A program made the position numbers and the translations under genes. Shown piece after piece: positions 49,941 through 56,970 of a DNA stretch of 59,661 nt. This DNA is from a virus. Numbering within the stretch: the first letter of the stretch is position 1; each line of letters starts with the position of its first letter. Under the pieces are notes generated by a model, which was not told where the DNA came from, did not search any database, and was given only the letters and a program-made list of their open reading frames with translations. The DNA lies in the IMG/VR virus record IMGVR_UViG_3300015264_000004, positions 1 to 59,661 of that record. One strand, written 5' to 3'.

Positions 49941-49981
49941 AGCTTACATAAGTTATCGGAGCCTGTAAAGATAACTTTACA
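49941..49981 (-). promoter_or_regulatory. Promoter/operator cassette (gene 49045-49908)
   Basis: TAAGCT (49946-49941), 17 bp, TTTACA (49969-49964). The operator here is the full palindrome TGTAAAG-TTAT-CTTTACA, so the -35 box is weaker but the operator is strongest. Confidence 0.7.
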
Positions 49982-49989
49982 ATTATTTT

Positions 49990-50259
49990 TCAGACTTCAA
50001 AGCTTGCCCAAAAAGAGGGAGCAAACAAACCTGCGTTGTAATCAGAGGATGTAATTTTTTCAATTATCGTGGTGTCAAACCAGTCATTAGGCAGAAGTGT
50101 CAAAACACATGTTCCCTCGCATTGCTCTGCCCGCCTACCCGCTAACTCTGCGCTGACCTGCCATGTCAGGTCAGCCTTATAGTTTGCCTGTATAATTGTT
50201 ATCGGTGTACCGAATCTGTCGGCCGTTTGCTGCGCTTTGTCTATTTTTTCCGGTGTCAT
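49990..50259 (-). CDS. Small right-arm protein, unknown
   Basis: 89 residues from ATG 50259 after AGGAGCAAACAAC. Leader and promoter are almost identical to those of 52127-52414 (76 of 79 bases). The proteins themselves do not look related, so the leader was duplicated or recombined independently. No family recognised. Confidence 0.6.
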   Translation of the reverse strand: MTPEKIDKAQQTADRFGTPITIIQANYKADLTWQVSAELAGRRAEQCEGTCVLTLLPNDWFDTTIIEKITSSDYNAGLFAPSFWASFEV

Positions 50260-50333
50260 GTTGTTTGCTCCTGTCGTATTAAGATAATTCAAGCTTACAT
50301 AAGCTATCGGAGCCTGTAAAGATAACTTTACAG
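50255..50333 (-). repeat. Duplicated 79-bp promoter-leader, copy 1
   Basis: Reads as promoter/operator, spacer, leader and ribosome site up to the start codon. 76 of 79 bases equal 52410-52488. A shorter part (52 bases) recurs at 49930-49981. Confidence 0.85.
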
Positions 50334-50339
50334 TTATTT

Positions 50340-50951
50340 TTAATAATCATCGCGTCTATCGGCTAATAGGTGACTAAAGCGCTTGCGTGCCTCTGGTGTA
50401 TCAAACGAATAGACCCGTAAGCGCTGCGTGGTAATGGCCCTGACCTGTCGGGAATCCCGCCACAAACTAGCCTGATAATCGTCGGATAGTTTACGCCACG
50501 AAGGCCGGCCCCACTTATCAGAGGGAATAGTTTGCGGTACTCGCATGTTTATCCTGGCATGTAAAGCTTTCCATGCGCCATGTTCGAATTGGCTCCTGTC
50601 TAAATATACGCCATAGGTAGGATTAATTTGCCTATAGCCTGACGCAAACGCTTTGCGGGCCGTCTTAATGTAGACAACATACTTTCCTTTGTCGGGCAGG
50701 CTTTGAATTGACTGCGGCGCGCAACGCGCTAATGACCTGACCCTGAGTTGACGGTTATTGCCAAGTCGGTAGATCATAGGTTGCACGGTGTAGGCTTTCG
50801 CGTTATTCTCTGCGCAATCATCGGCCGTCAGAATAAACTTTGCATCGTTGCGGCCCCGTACAAGTTGCGAAACAGAATAGATCATACCGTCATCACCAAT
50901 AACTTTGTCGGTAATGCTCAGGTCAGCAATGCGGATTAATGCAATATTCAT
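50340..50951 (-). CDS. Right-arm accessory protein, unknown
   Basis: 203 residues, basic overall, with a C-terminal helix-rich part (RVYSFDTPEARKRFSHLLAD). Its start overlaps nothing and it is followed by 50954 after two bases. It probably shares a transcript with 50954-51304. No family recognised. Confidence 0.6.
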   Translation of the reverse strand: MNIALIRIADLSITDKVIGDDGMIYSVSQLVRGRNDAKFILTADDCAENNAKAYTVQPMIYRLGNNRQLRVRSLARCAPQSIQSLPDKGKYVVYIKTARKAFASGYRQINPTYGVYLDRSQFEHGAWKALHARINMRVPQTIPSDKWGRPSWRKLSDDYQASLWRDSRQVRAITTQRLRVYSFDTPEARKRFSHLLADRRDDY

Positions 50952-50953
50952 GG

Positions 50954-51304
50954 TTATGCTCCCTTTTCCTGAAACTGGAACACTCTGTCATGTGGGGCCT
51001 CTAATAATCCTGTCATGCGCAGGATCACTACAGGGTACCCTTTACCGTTGCATGCCTTACACTCGACAGGAAACATGCGCTTGCGCTTTGTATACTTTTT
51101 GCCATGGCCCTGGCATACCGGACAGGCTTGTTTGATTTGTATTTTGCTGACTTTCATGCCAGCCTCCAAAGTCAGATAATAGTTGACCGACTTTTCCAGT
51201 TCCTTTCGGGCCTCTGAAACAGTCGCCGCGCCGCTATGGATTGCAGATTCGTGCCCTGTGATCCTGCCAAAGTCAACTTCTACCGAATAACGCCATAATT
51301 CCAT
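50954..51304 (-). CDS. DnaJ-type zinc-finger protein
   Basis: 116 residues. CPVCQGHG and CKACNGKG are a CxxCxGxG pair as in the DnaJ cysteine-rich domain, a zinc-binding protein-interaction module. An N-terminal helical part precedes it. It could mimic or bind a host chaperone, which is inference. Promoter at 51333-51373. Confidence 0.75.
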   Translation of the reverse strand: MELWRYSVEVDFGRITGHESAIHSGAATVSEARKELEKSVNYYLTLEAGMKVSKIQIKQACPVCQGHGKKYTKRKRMFPVECKACNGKGYPVVILRMTGLLEAPHDRVFQFQEKGA

Positions 51305-51332
51305 GTCTGTTCACTCCTGCGCTTCAAAATTC

Positions 51333-51373
51333 CTTACACTGGTATTATCGGAGCCTGTAAAGATAACTTTACA
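51333..51373 (-). promoter_or_regulatory. Promoter/operator cassette (gene 50954-51304)
   Basis: TGTAAG (51338-51333), 17 bp, TTTACA (51361-51356). Full palindrome TGTAAAG-TTAT-CTTTACA. The spacer and first leader bases match the 48349 cassette. Confidence 0.7.
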
Positions 51374-51380
51374 GTTATTA

Positions 51381-51773
51381 TCAGTCAGATGCAAAATAAT
51401 TTGCTTTAGCGCGCTGCGCATGTAAACAAACGGGGCCACAGACTCTATGCTGCAATTTCCCTGAGCAATGCCATGCGCCATGATACACTCCTGCCAATAC
51501 AAGTAGGCTTGCCTCTGTTATCATGTGATCCTGGGCCTCTGGATTCCACAGACGCGCTGCGGCGCGCAATTCTCTTATTAGTTCCCACAATAGGAAATGC
51601 GCAGCCTGTTTAATTGCCATGTGTTGCGTCAGTCTATCGTCAAAACGGATAATGCGGCCCTCTGTCAACTCGACAAGTGTAGCAACTCTGACCTGACGGC
51701 CCGTGCCCGTCTTAATATTGTAAGGCCGTATGTCTTTTATTCCGGCCTGAGCCTTAAAGTCTATTAATCCCAT
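51381..51773 (-). CDS. Right-arm accessory protein, unknown
   Basis: 130 residues from ATG 51773 after AGGAGCCTGAC. Helical centre (QAAHFLLWELIRELRAAARL) and a Cys/His-rich end (CSGKLQHRVCGPVCLHAQ) that could bind metal. It contains the 20-bp repeat shared with the VRR-NUC leader. No family recognised. Confidence 0.6.
   Translation of the reverse strand: MGLIDFKAQAGIKDIRPYNIKTGTGRQVRVATLVELTEGRIIRFDDRLTQHMAIKQAAHFLLWELIRELRAAARLWNPEAQDHMITEASLLVLAGVYHGAWHCSGKLQHRVCGPVCLHAQRAKANYFASD
51542..51561. repeat. 20-bp exact repeat, copy 2
   Basis: Identical to 45907-45926; here it encodes AARLWN in gene 51381-51773. Confidence 0.75.
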
Positions 51774-51790
51774 GTCAGGCTCCTATTCTT

Positions 51791-52096
51791 TTAGAGTTTA
51801 GCAGATTGCAACGGTTTGCCTAGTGATCTAGCCAAGCCGCAAGTAACATGGTCAGCAGGCGACATGCCGCAGGCACGAACACACACATGGCCCCGTTTGT
51901 CCGTACGAATCCCTGCGTATGTTGCTATGGATTTGCTAATGTCGAGAATACGGCCCTGAAAAACAATAAAGAACGAACAGAATTTTGTCATGTCCGTAAA
52001 ATGGTGTACCACGCAGTAAATAGTATCGTCATCGGCCAAAATGCTACGCAGATAACTTTCTGAATTCGTTTTCATTGCTGGTGTAATTTGGTTCAT
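51791..52096 (-). CDS. Right-arm accessory protein, unknown
   Basis: 101 residues, mixed fold with four Cys spread through the sequence. A degenerate operator half (GTAAACTTATTTTGACC) overlaps the stop of the upstream gene but lies too close to this ATG to serve as a standard promoter. GAAAGGAAACGAAC precedes ATG 52096. No family recognised. Confidence 0.6.
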   Translation of the reverse strand: MNQITPAMKTNSESYLRSILADDDTIYCVVHHFTDMTKFCSFFIVFQGRILDISKSIATYAGIRTDKRGHVCVRACGMSPADHVTCGLARSLGKPLQSAKL

Positions 52097-52126
52097 GTTC
52101 GTTTCCTTTCGTCGGTCAAAATAAGT

Positions 52127-52414
52127 TTACAGGGTTTCCTCTGGTACTACATAGGCCTCTTTTGGGTCAGGGTCACCATAAGCGGATTCTATGCGCTTGC
52201 TACACTCGTCGCAATACAGGTCATTATCTTCATAATTGACATCGGCGGCCACGATGTCAGATGTTTTACAAACGCTTGCCTCTTCTGTGTTCGCGCAGTC
52301 AGGGCAGAGTACAGAACTTCTACTGTCGAGGTAAAAAATCGGGTATCCGCCCGGCCATGCGAAACTCTGTAATTTGCCATTATCATTCCTTGGTAACTCT
52401 GGTTTGCCTGTCAT
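52127..52414 (-). CDS. Small zinc-ribbon protein
   Basis: 95 residues from ATG 52414 after AGGAGCAAACAAC. CPDC and CDEC, about 30 residues apart, make a likely zinc ribbon; acidic elsewhere. Duplicated leader as for 49990-50259. Function unknown. Confidence 0.65.
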   Translation of the reverse strand: MTGKPELPRNDNGKLQSFAWPGGYPIFYLDSRSSVLCPDCANTEEASVCKTSDIVAADVNYEDNDLYCDECSKRIESAYGDPDPKEAYVVPEETL

Positions 52415-52488
52415 GTTGTTTGCTCCTGTCGTATTAAGATAATTCAAGCTTACATAAGTTATCGGAGCCTGTCAAAATAACTTTACAG
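52410..52488 (-). repeat. Duplicated 79-bp promoter-leader, copy 2
   Basis: 76 of 79 bases equal 50255-50333. The three differences include two in the operator (TTGACA here, TTTACA there), so the copies may differ in promoter strength and regulator affinity. Confidence 0.85.
52447..52487 (-). promoter_or_regulatory. Promoter/operator cassette (gene 52127-52414)
   Basis: TAAGCT (52452-52447), 17 bp, TTGACA (52475-52470), upstream TGTAAAGTTAT. Confidence 0.75.
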
Positions 52489-52776
52489 GTATTTTAATGA
52501 CAGGTCAGAACTATTCCATGTTAATCCCGCGTCGTGCCTTTCTTTGGCATGTTTAATGCATTCGCGCAGAGTAGCATGGCCCCTTTCGTTATAATGGCAC
52601 AGACTTGATAGGTAATGATACGGCCTGCCATCGGTCCCGCCGTATCGACTTATTCTGATACTGTCATTTTTATATCTCAAGTATCGGTCATAATGATGAC
52701 TAATTGTTATGCCGTATGGGGCATGGCCTTGATAATACTGTTTTGTTAGATTCCAGTCTGTTCTATGTTTAAGCAT
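52483..52776 (-). CDS. Small basic protein, unknown
   Basis: 97 residues from ATG 52776. Tyr/Arg/His-rich (HHYDRYLRYKNDSIRISRYG), suggesting nucleic-acid binding. It ends SLKYL, with its TAA in the next operator. No family recognised. Confidence 0.6.
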   Translation of the reverse strand: MLKHRTDWNLTKQYYQGHAPYGITISHHYDRYLRYKNDSIRISRYGGTDGRPYHYLSSLCHYNERGHATLRECIKHAKERHDAGLTWNSSDLSLKYL

Positions 52777-52807
52777 TATCCTATTCCTTTGTAGTCTCAA
52801 TGAATTA

Positions 52808-52848
52808 CTTATATCTGGGTTATCGGAGCCTGTAAAGATAACTTTACA
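52808..52848 (-). promoter_or_regulatory. Promoter/operator cassette (gene 52483-52776)
   Basis: TATAAG (52813-52808), 17 bp, TTTACA (52836-52831). Full operator palindrome. Confidence 0.75.
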
Positions 52849-52869
52849 GTTATTTTTGACTTTCGTTAA

Positions 52870-53601
52870 TTATTTTTCGTCTCTACGTTGTATTAATCCT
52901 GGGCTATAGGTTGCATGCCGGCCACAGTATAATCGGGCAGTACAGAGGCCCTCGTTTGTCAGACCCGAAGTTGCAAGGCAGTACCCATGCGATATATTTT
53001 CGTTTTCGTTTGCGGGCCTGCGCTTCCACTCCGTTTCATATGCCCTGAGCCTGACCGCTAATTCCTGACGATAGGCAAGGGCCGCAGGATCACATGCAAA
53101 GTTATCATCTGCGCATGGTTCGTATGACCTTGAGGGCAGAGCAAACGACATGACCCAAACGATTAATTCATTAGCCGACATACTGACCTGCCTTGCCTTT
53201 CGTTCGCCGGCCTTGCGTATGAAAAAGGTTTTGGTTGTTCGGGGCCGCGTCTGCAATGCCTCTATTGTAAATGCCTGACCATGTTCGTCGGCAACTTCTA
53301 CGGCCTGACCTGCCCGAAGCCTGCCAATAATTTCCTTGGCGTCAACTTCTGTCATACGCTCAGTATACACTGTCGAGGCTCCCAGGTTAGCTATTCTTAT
53401 CTGTAGTTCCTCTGAAACTAGCTTGCGGTTTGCCTCGACTTGTACAGTAATAATGATTTGGTCGTTTACATGCATGCCTGCCCAGGGCCTTGCAATTATT
53501 TTGTCGAGTACATGAGGATACATGAGTAAGTCGAAAGTGTATGACGGGGCTAATAGTTCCCTGCGTTCGACTTCTGTTAGTCTATCCCAAATAGTTTCCA
53601 T
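52870..53601 (-). CDS. Right-arm accessory protein, unknown
   Basis: 243 residues. The N-terminal half is helical and charged; the C-terminal part holds YCLATSGLTNEGLCTARLYC, a Cys/His cluster likely to bind zinc. Strong cassette promoter. No family recognised. Confidence 0.6.
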   Translation of the reverse strand: METIWDRLTEVERRELLAPSYTFDLLMYPHVLDKIIARPWAGMHVNDQIIITVQVEANRKLVSEELQIRIANLGASTVYTERMTEVDAKEIIGRLRAGQAVEVADEHGQAFTIEALQTRPRTTKTFFIRKAGERKARQVSMSANELIVWVMSFALPSRSYEPCADDNFACDPAALAYRQELAVRLRAYETEWKRRPANENENISHGYCLATSGLTNEGLCTARLYCGRHATYSPGLIQRRDEK

Positions 53602-53633
53602 GATATGCTCCTGTTAATAAATTCCTATACCTA

Positions 53634-53674
53634 GTTGTATTACTGCTATCGGAGCCTGTCAAGATAACTTTACA
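53634..53674 (-). promoter_or_regulatory. Promoter/operator cassette (gene 52870-53601)
   Basis: TACAAC (53639-53634), 17 bp, TTGACA (53662-53657), upstream CTGTAAAGTTATC. Confidence 0.75.
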
Positions 53675-53909
53675 GGTATTTTTCACTGCCCGCAAGTAAA
53701 CAATCGTGACAATTATTACGATTTGTATAATTATCACGATTATTATAGCTATTACAATTGTGACGATTGTTACAATTGTTATGTTTGTTATATCTATTAC
53801 GATTTGGACATTTGTTACAATTCAGACTTTTTCCGATTTTTCAATTTTTTTTTATAGATTCTCTCGCACATGTTACCATGGCCCGTTTTGTGTACGAAAG
53901 TACGAACAT
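53670..53909 (-). pseudogene. Asn/Cys/His-rich reading frame interrupted by one UGA
   Basis: From ATG 53909 the frame reads 22 codons (MFVLSYTKRA..., second ATG at 53879), then TGA at 53843-53841, then 56 codons to TAA at 53672-53670, which coincides with the operator TAA used as stop by neighbouring cassette genes. The second part is a three-residue repeat rich in Asn with Cys, His and Arg (NCNKCPNRNRYNKHNNCN). It may be a broken gene, UGA read-through, or a by-product of the DNA repeat. Confidence 0.3.
53706..53822. repeat. 9-bp degenerate tandem repeat (about 13 units)
   Basis: On the plus strand the units follow RTTACRATT (for example ATTACGATT, GTTACAATT, GTGACGATT). Strict 9-base phase is kept over about 117 bases in a very AT-rich setting. 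No gene I accept covers it. Iterons, a regulator array or a silent DNA-unwinding element are possible. Confidence 0.85.
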
Positions 53910-53937
53910 GGCGCGGTTTGTGTACGAAAGTATGCTC
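53878..53937. repeat. 30-bp tandem repeat (two units)
   Basis: Units at 53878-53907 and 53908-53937 share ATGGCNCGNTTTGTGTACGAAAGTA. A third partial copy, GGCCCGTTTTGTGTACG, lies at 54107-54123 inside the neighbouring gene. Confidence 0.75.
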
Positions 53938-53943
53938 CCTGGG

Positions 53944-54912
53944 CTATAACGCCAAGGTAATTACTCTGCCGTCGCATAATTTCCTTTGATTGTGTGCCAT
54001 ACCCTGCGGTCGAGGATGCGCGCAATTCTTATAGCCGCATCCGCAGGCCGTACAGTCAGGATCAAAGATTTTTTCCGGGCTGTCAGTTCCGGCCTCGTCT
54101 AACTCAGGCCCGTTTTGTGTACGGTCATCGGAATTAACGGTCGCTATGTACGATACAAGCGCATCCTTCAGCCCGCTAACACCTTTAGGTTCTTCTTCGG
54201 TCTGTACAGGGGTTTCATCAAGCCAATGTTCTCTACGCCAATCTGATAAGCGCATCCTGAGTTGTAATTCACTCTCAGGTGATAAATGTAGCTCATGCAC
54301 ACCCCGAAGATAAAATGCAAGCCAGCGCTCCCGGAAACGTTCGTCAGGATGCATGTAGCCAAGTATCTCAGTCGCATGCAGTAACTTCATAATGAAATGA
54401 TGTGGAATGTTATCAAGATTCTTATAGAAGTCGTCAACTTCGGTTTCCCAGGCAAGATTGCCCGCGAATGATCGTAATGACATGAAATCGTCAACGTGTT
54501 CGCCGTACTCTATCATCCTGCCAAACCGGGCAGCAACTAACACCGTTGCACGATAGGCCCGTTGTACATTTTTGCAGGGATGATATTTTTGCGCGCCGTC
54601 GGGGCCGCGAGTTGCCAGCAATAGGACAGACTGTTGTTGCACGGTCAGGTATCGACACCAGACAGGCTGTACCGATACTATTGACGGTAAATTCTGTATT
54701 GGTAGGTCATCCCTGCCTTTAGTCTTTGTTGCACGTACTCCGTTAGTGCATACATCCGCAGGCCGCCAAATGTACGTACAATAATCGCAGCGGTGGCTAC
54801 GATGCGGTCTGTTAATCCAATTCTGTTCCGGCTTGTCTTTGTCAATGTGTTGCCTGAAACATAACGGACAAAACAGGATCATATCAATAACTAACTCAGT
54901 GGCTGGTGTCAT
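53944..54912 (-). CDS. Conserved phage protein with two Cys clusters, unknown
   Basis: 322 residues. N-terminal zinc-like cluster (CPLC...CDYC...C), a middle segment LLLATRGPDGAQKYHPCKNV then YRATVLVAARFGR and a helical region, then a C-terminal cluster CTACGCGYKNC. This arrangement recurs in other phages without known function; I recognise it only as a conserved phage family. ATG 54912 after GAAAGGATTTAGCAG. It ends the long thyX operon. Confidence 0.65.
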   Translation of the reverse strand: MTPATELVIDMILFCPLCFRQHIDKDKPEQNWINRPHRSHRCDYCTYIWRPADVCTNGVRATKTKGRDDLPIQNLPSIVSVQPVWCRYLTVQQQSVLLLATRGPDGAQKYHPCKNVQRAYRATVLVAARFGRMIEYGEHVDDFMSLRSFAGNLAWETEVDDFYKNLDNIPHHFIMKLLHATEILGYMHPDERFRERWLAFYLRGVHELHLSPESELQLRMRLSDWRREHWLDETPVQTEEEPKGVSGLKDALVSYIATVNSDDRTQNGPELDEAGTDSPEKIFDPDCTACGCGYKNCAHPRPQGMAHNQRKLCDGRVITLAL

Positions 54913-54931
54913 CTGCTAAATCCTTTCAATT

Positions 54932-55207
54932 TTAGTCGGGCAGAAGTGTCCAAATCTTTTCACGTAAAAGGGTGATGCCGAAACATAGTAAAGTTATCTT
55001 TATCCATACCCTTTCGATTTCGTAGTATTCATCCTCGATTTCAACCCTGAAGCCTACACTCCAATTGTACAGGTCTAAAGATTTGCCCAGTTTCCATGTA
55101 CACATTTCCAGCGTGTTAGGATTGCTCAGGCCCCCGGCTTCTACGACTTCGGTCAGGGCGGGCCATATAACATCTGTGCGAGTTTCCGCGCTTCGTTTGA
55201 TAATCAT
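54932..55207 (-). CDS. Small protein with hydrophobic C-terminus, unknown
   Basis: 91 residues. The C-terminal third (VWIKITLLCFGITLLREKIW) could be a membrane segment or a buried helix. ATG 55207 overlaps the TGA of the RHH-like gene (ATGA). No family recognised. Confidence 0.6.
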   Translation of the reverse strand: MIIKRSAETRTDVIWPALTEVVEAGGLSNPNTLEMCTWKLGKSLDLYNWSVGFRVEIEDEYYEIERVWIKITLLCFGITLLREKIWTLLPD

Positions 55208-55500
55208 TCCGTGTCTTTCTTGTCGAGGCGTTCAATAGCGGTTTGGGCCTTACGGTTGTATTTTTCCTCTGGTGTTTCGTCGGCCTGTGTCGGCGGTTGC
55301 CATGACCTGTCATACCTACGGCTGTATCGTTTCTCCGGTGTCTCTTCGCCGTATGTACCTATCTCTCTGCGCAGGATGTCAGATAATACTTTCGACATAC
55401 TGCCGTCGCGTGTAGCCTTGGCGCGTTTGGCTAGTTCGTCTTTCATGTACTGCGGGATGTACGCGCCCACAAATACACCCTTGCGTTTTGGTTTAGTCAT
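55204..55500 (-). CDS. Ribbon-helix-helix-like DNA-binding protein
   Basis: 98 residues. GVFVGAYIPQYMKDELAKRA then GSMSKVLSDILRREIG fit a ribbon-helix-helix strand and two helices. The C-terminus is charged and disordered. A second candidate regulator for the operator set, besides the XRE protein. Coupled on both sides by ATGA overlaps. Confidence 0.75.
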   Translation of the reverse strand: MTKPKRKGVFVGAYIPQYMKDELAKRAKATRDGSMSKVLSDILRREIGTYGEETPEKRYSRRYDRSWQPPTQADETPEEKYNRKAQTAIERLDKKDTE

Positions 55501-55913
55501 AATTGCTCTATATCCAAGATAATACTAAAATTGGTCTTATGTTTTGATCCGCCAGACCGGGCCTCGACAATCAAAGGTATCTTTGCTAATCCTGGCTGCA
55601 ATACAACAGGCTCCCACTTATGCGGCTGGATTAAAAACTCTGCGTACTCGGGCCTACGTGGCGGCTGCGTCAAATCAAACTTCGTCATACCGAATATACT
55701 GTAACATTCAAAGATCACGGCTGCCGCGCTAGATTCGCCTACTTGACGATGCCTGTTAAACTCGACATTCCGTACCGCTGCATCCTTGTACAGGATCAAA
55801 CGGCAAGGGTAATTCATGGTAATAGAATGTAAGGCGAAGCGTAGGCCAAGGGTCGCTTCGCCTTTCCACAGCATGCCATTTGTGAGTTTTGCTGTGACTA
55901 TTTCGATTTGCAT
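55497..55913 (-). CDS. Unknown beta-rich protein
   Basis: 138 residues, mixed with hydrophobic strands (CRLILYKDAAVRNVEF). Its stop overlaps the RHH start (ATGA). No family recognised. Confidence 0.55.
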   Translation of the reverse strand: MQIEIVTAKLTNGMLWKGEATLGLRFALHSITMNYPCRLILYKDAAVRNVEFNRHRQVGESSAAAVIFECYSIFGMTKFDLTQPPRRPEYAEFLIQPHKWEPVVLQPGLAKIPLIVEARSGGSKHKTNFSIILDIEQL

Positions 55914-56300
55914 CTATGCGAGTCCTGGGCCTTCGCCAAATTTATAAGTCTGCCCGTTACGCGCCCGGTATCGCGTCTCAGGATCATGCGCCTTGATCCA
56001 GTAATTAATCCATACCTTGACGGTCACGGTTTTATCATCGTCGTTGAGATTGGTTTCTATGCGCGGCGACACGGCGCTATCGAATTCAAGGCAGTACGGG
56101 CTAATACCAAAGCCTGTAGTATGCTTGGTCACATGTGACTGTGTATGTCTGCGGTTATACTCTGCCCGTTGCATTAGATGACCAAACAGACGCGCAATAG
56201 TGGCCTCTGCGGTAGGGTACCCGGTCGCGGTGTCCTCTGCGGATTCGGATATGTACAGATGCGCGCCGATATATGTTGTTGCGTCTCTATTGACCTGCAT
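55914..56300 (-). CDS. Unknown protein in the exonuclease operon
   Basis: 128 residues, helical N-terminal half and a beta-rich DKTVTVKVWINYW segment. Adjacent stop/start with the next gene (TAG then ATG). Possibly a structural or regulatory partner of the exonuclease; no motif recognised. Confidence 0.55.
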   Translation of the reverse strand: MQVNRDATTYIGAHLYISESAEDTATGYPTAEATIARLFGHLMQRAEYNRRHTQSHVTKHTTGFGISPYCLEFDSAVSPRIETNLNDDDKTVTVKVWINYWIKAHDPETRYRARNGQTYKFGEGPGLA

Positions 56301-56301
56301 A

Positions 56302-56970
56302 TTATTTCAATCCTAATTGCCGTTGCACGGGTCCCAATATCTTATCAGGCGTCGGTATCGTCAACGGCTGATAATTAATCGGTGAAAGCAATGTCCCGCT
56401 TATGATCCTGTCAAGGATACCCTTTGTCAGCCTGACATCGTGCATGCAATAGTCCCGCAACTCTGCGTACTTGCCAGCCTGCCAGAGCAATGGGGCGTCG
56501 GCACCGTCACCTGTCTTATCTGGAAAACTGTTAGCCCGTGCTACGTCGCCAAGTTTATGACCTTTCCAAGCCCAAAAAGGCTGACGCGATAGTCCCGCCG
56601 CTTCGATTATCTGCGGATAGATGTCGTATGACCGCTCAGGCGGGACAACGATGTCAAATGCGGCTAGTAGCTTATTATCAAACGTATGCGTATTGTACCC
56701 GATAATATAATCAGTCTGCGCAATCAAGGCCCGCAGGTCATCAAGGCCCGCGTTGACATAATCGGTGCGGCCCTGGGCGTCAGGCGGAATTATCGAAAGA
56801 TCACAATCCCAAAATGAATACTTGGTTTTCGTGTCGTAATCGAATACGCATGCGATAGCTAAACCCATCCCGCGAAAGTTGCCCCATCCTTCGCAGTATT
56901 CGACATTAGGCAGTCGAGGCTTATGCTTGTCGGGTATCATGTTCTTAATTTCGGTGTCGATAACAATCAT
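56302..56970 (-). CDS. DEDD-type 3'-5' exonuclease-like protein
   Basis: 222 residues. ExoI motif VIDTEI (Asp and Glu), ExoII YNTHTFDNKLL (Asp) and a C-terminal LRDYCMHDVRLTKGIL (Tyr and Asp) match the DEDDy RNase H-like fold. No polymerase domain follows. It could proofread or trim DNA for host polymerase or recombination. Start overlaps the upstream stop (TAATG). Confidence 0.82.
   Translation of the reverse strand: MIVIDTEIKNMIPDKHKPRLPNVEYCEGWGNFRGMGLAIACVFDYDTKTKYSFWDCDLSIIPPDAQGRTDYVNAGLDDLRALIAQTDYIIGYNTHTFDNKLLAAFDIVVPPERSYDIYPQIIEAAGLSRQPFWAWKGHKLGDVARANSFPDKTGDGADAPLLWQAGKYAELRDYCMHDVRLTKGILDRIISGTLLSPINYQPLTIPTPDKILGPVQRQLGLK

Noticed and set aside
51311-51502. 63-residue frame overlapping 51381-51773
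   Set aside because: It covers the operator and leader sequence (reads TGSDN from the promoter spacer) and has no ribosome site; 51381-51773 has AGGAGCC.
53706-53960. Plus-strand Ile/Thr-rich frame
   Set aside because: A product of the 9-bp tandem repeat; no ribosome site and the only candidate on the plus strand.
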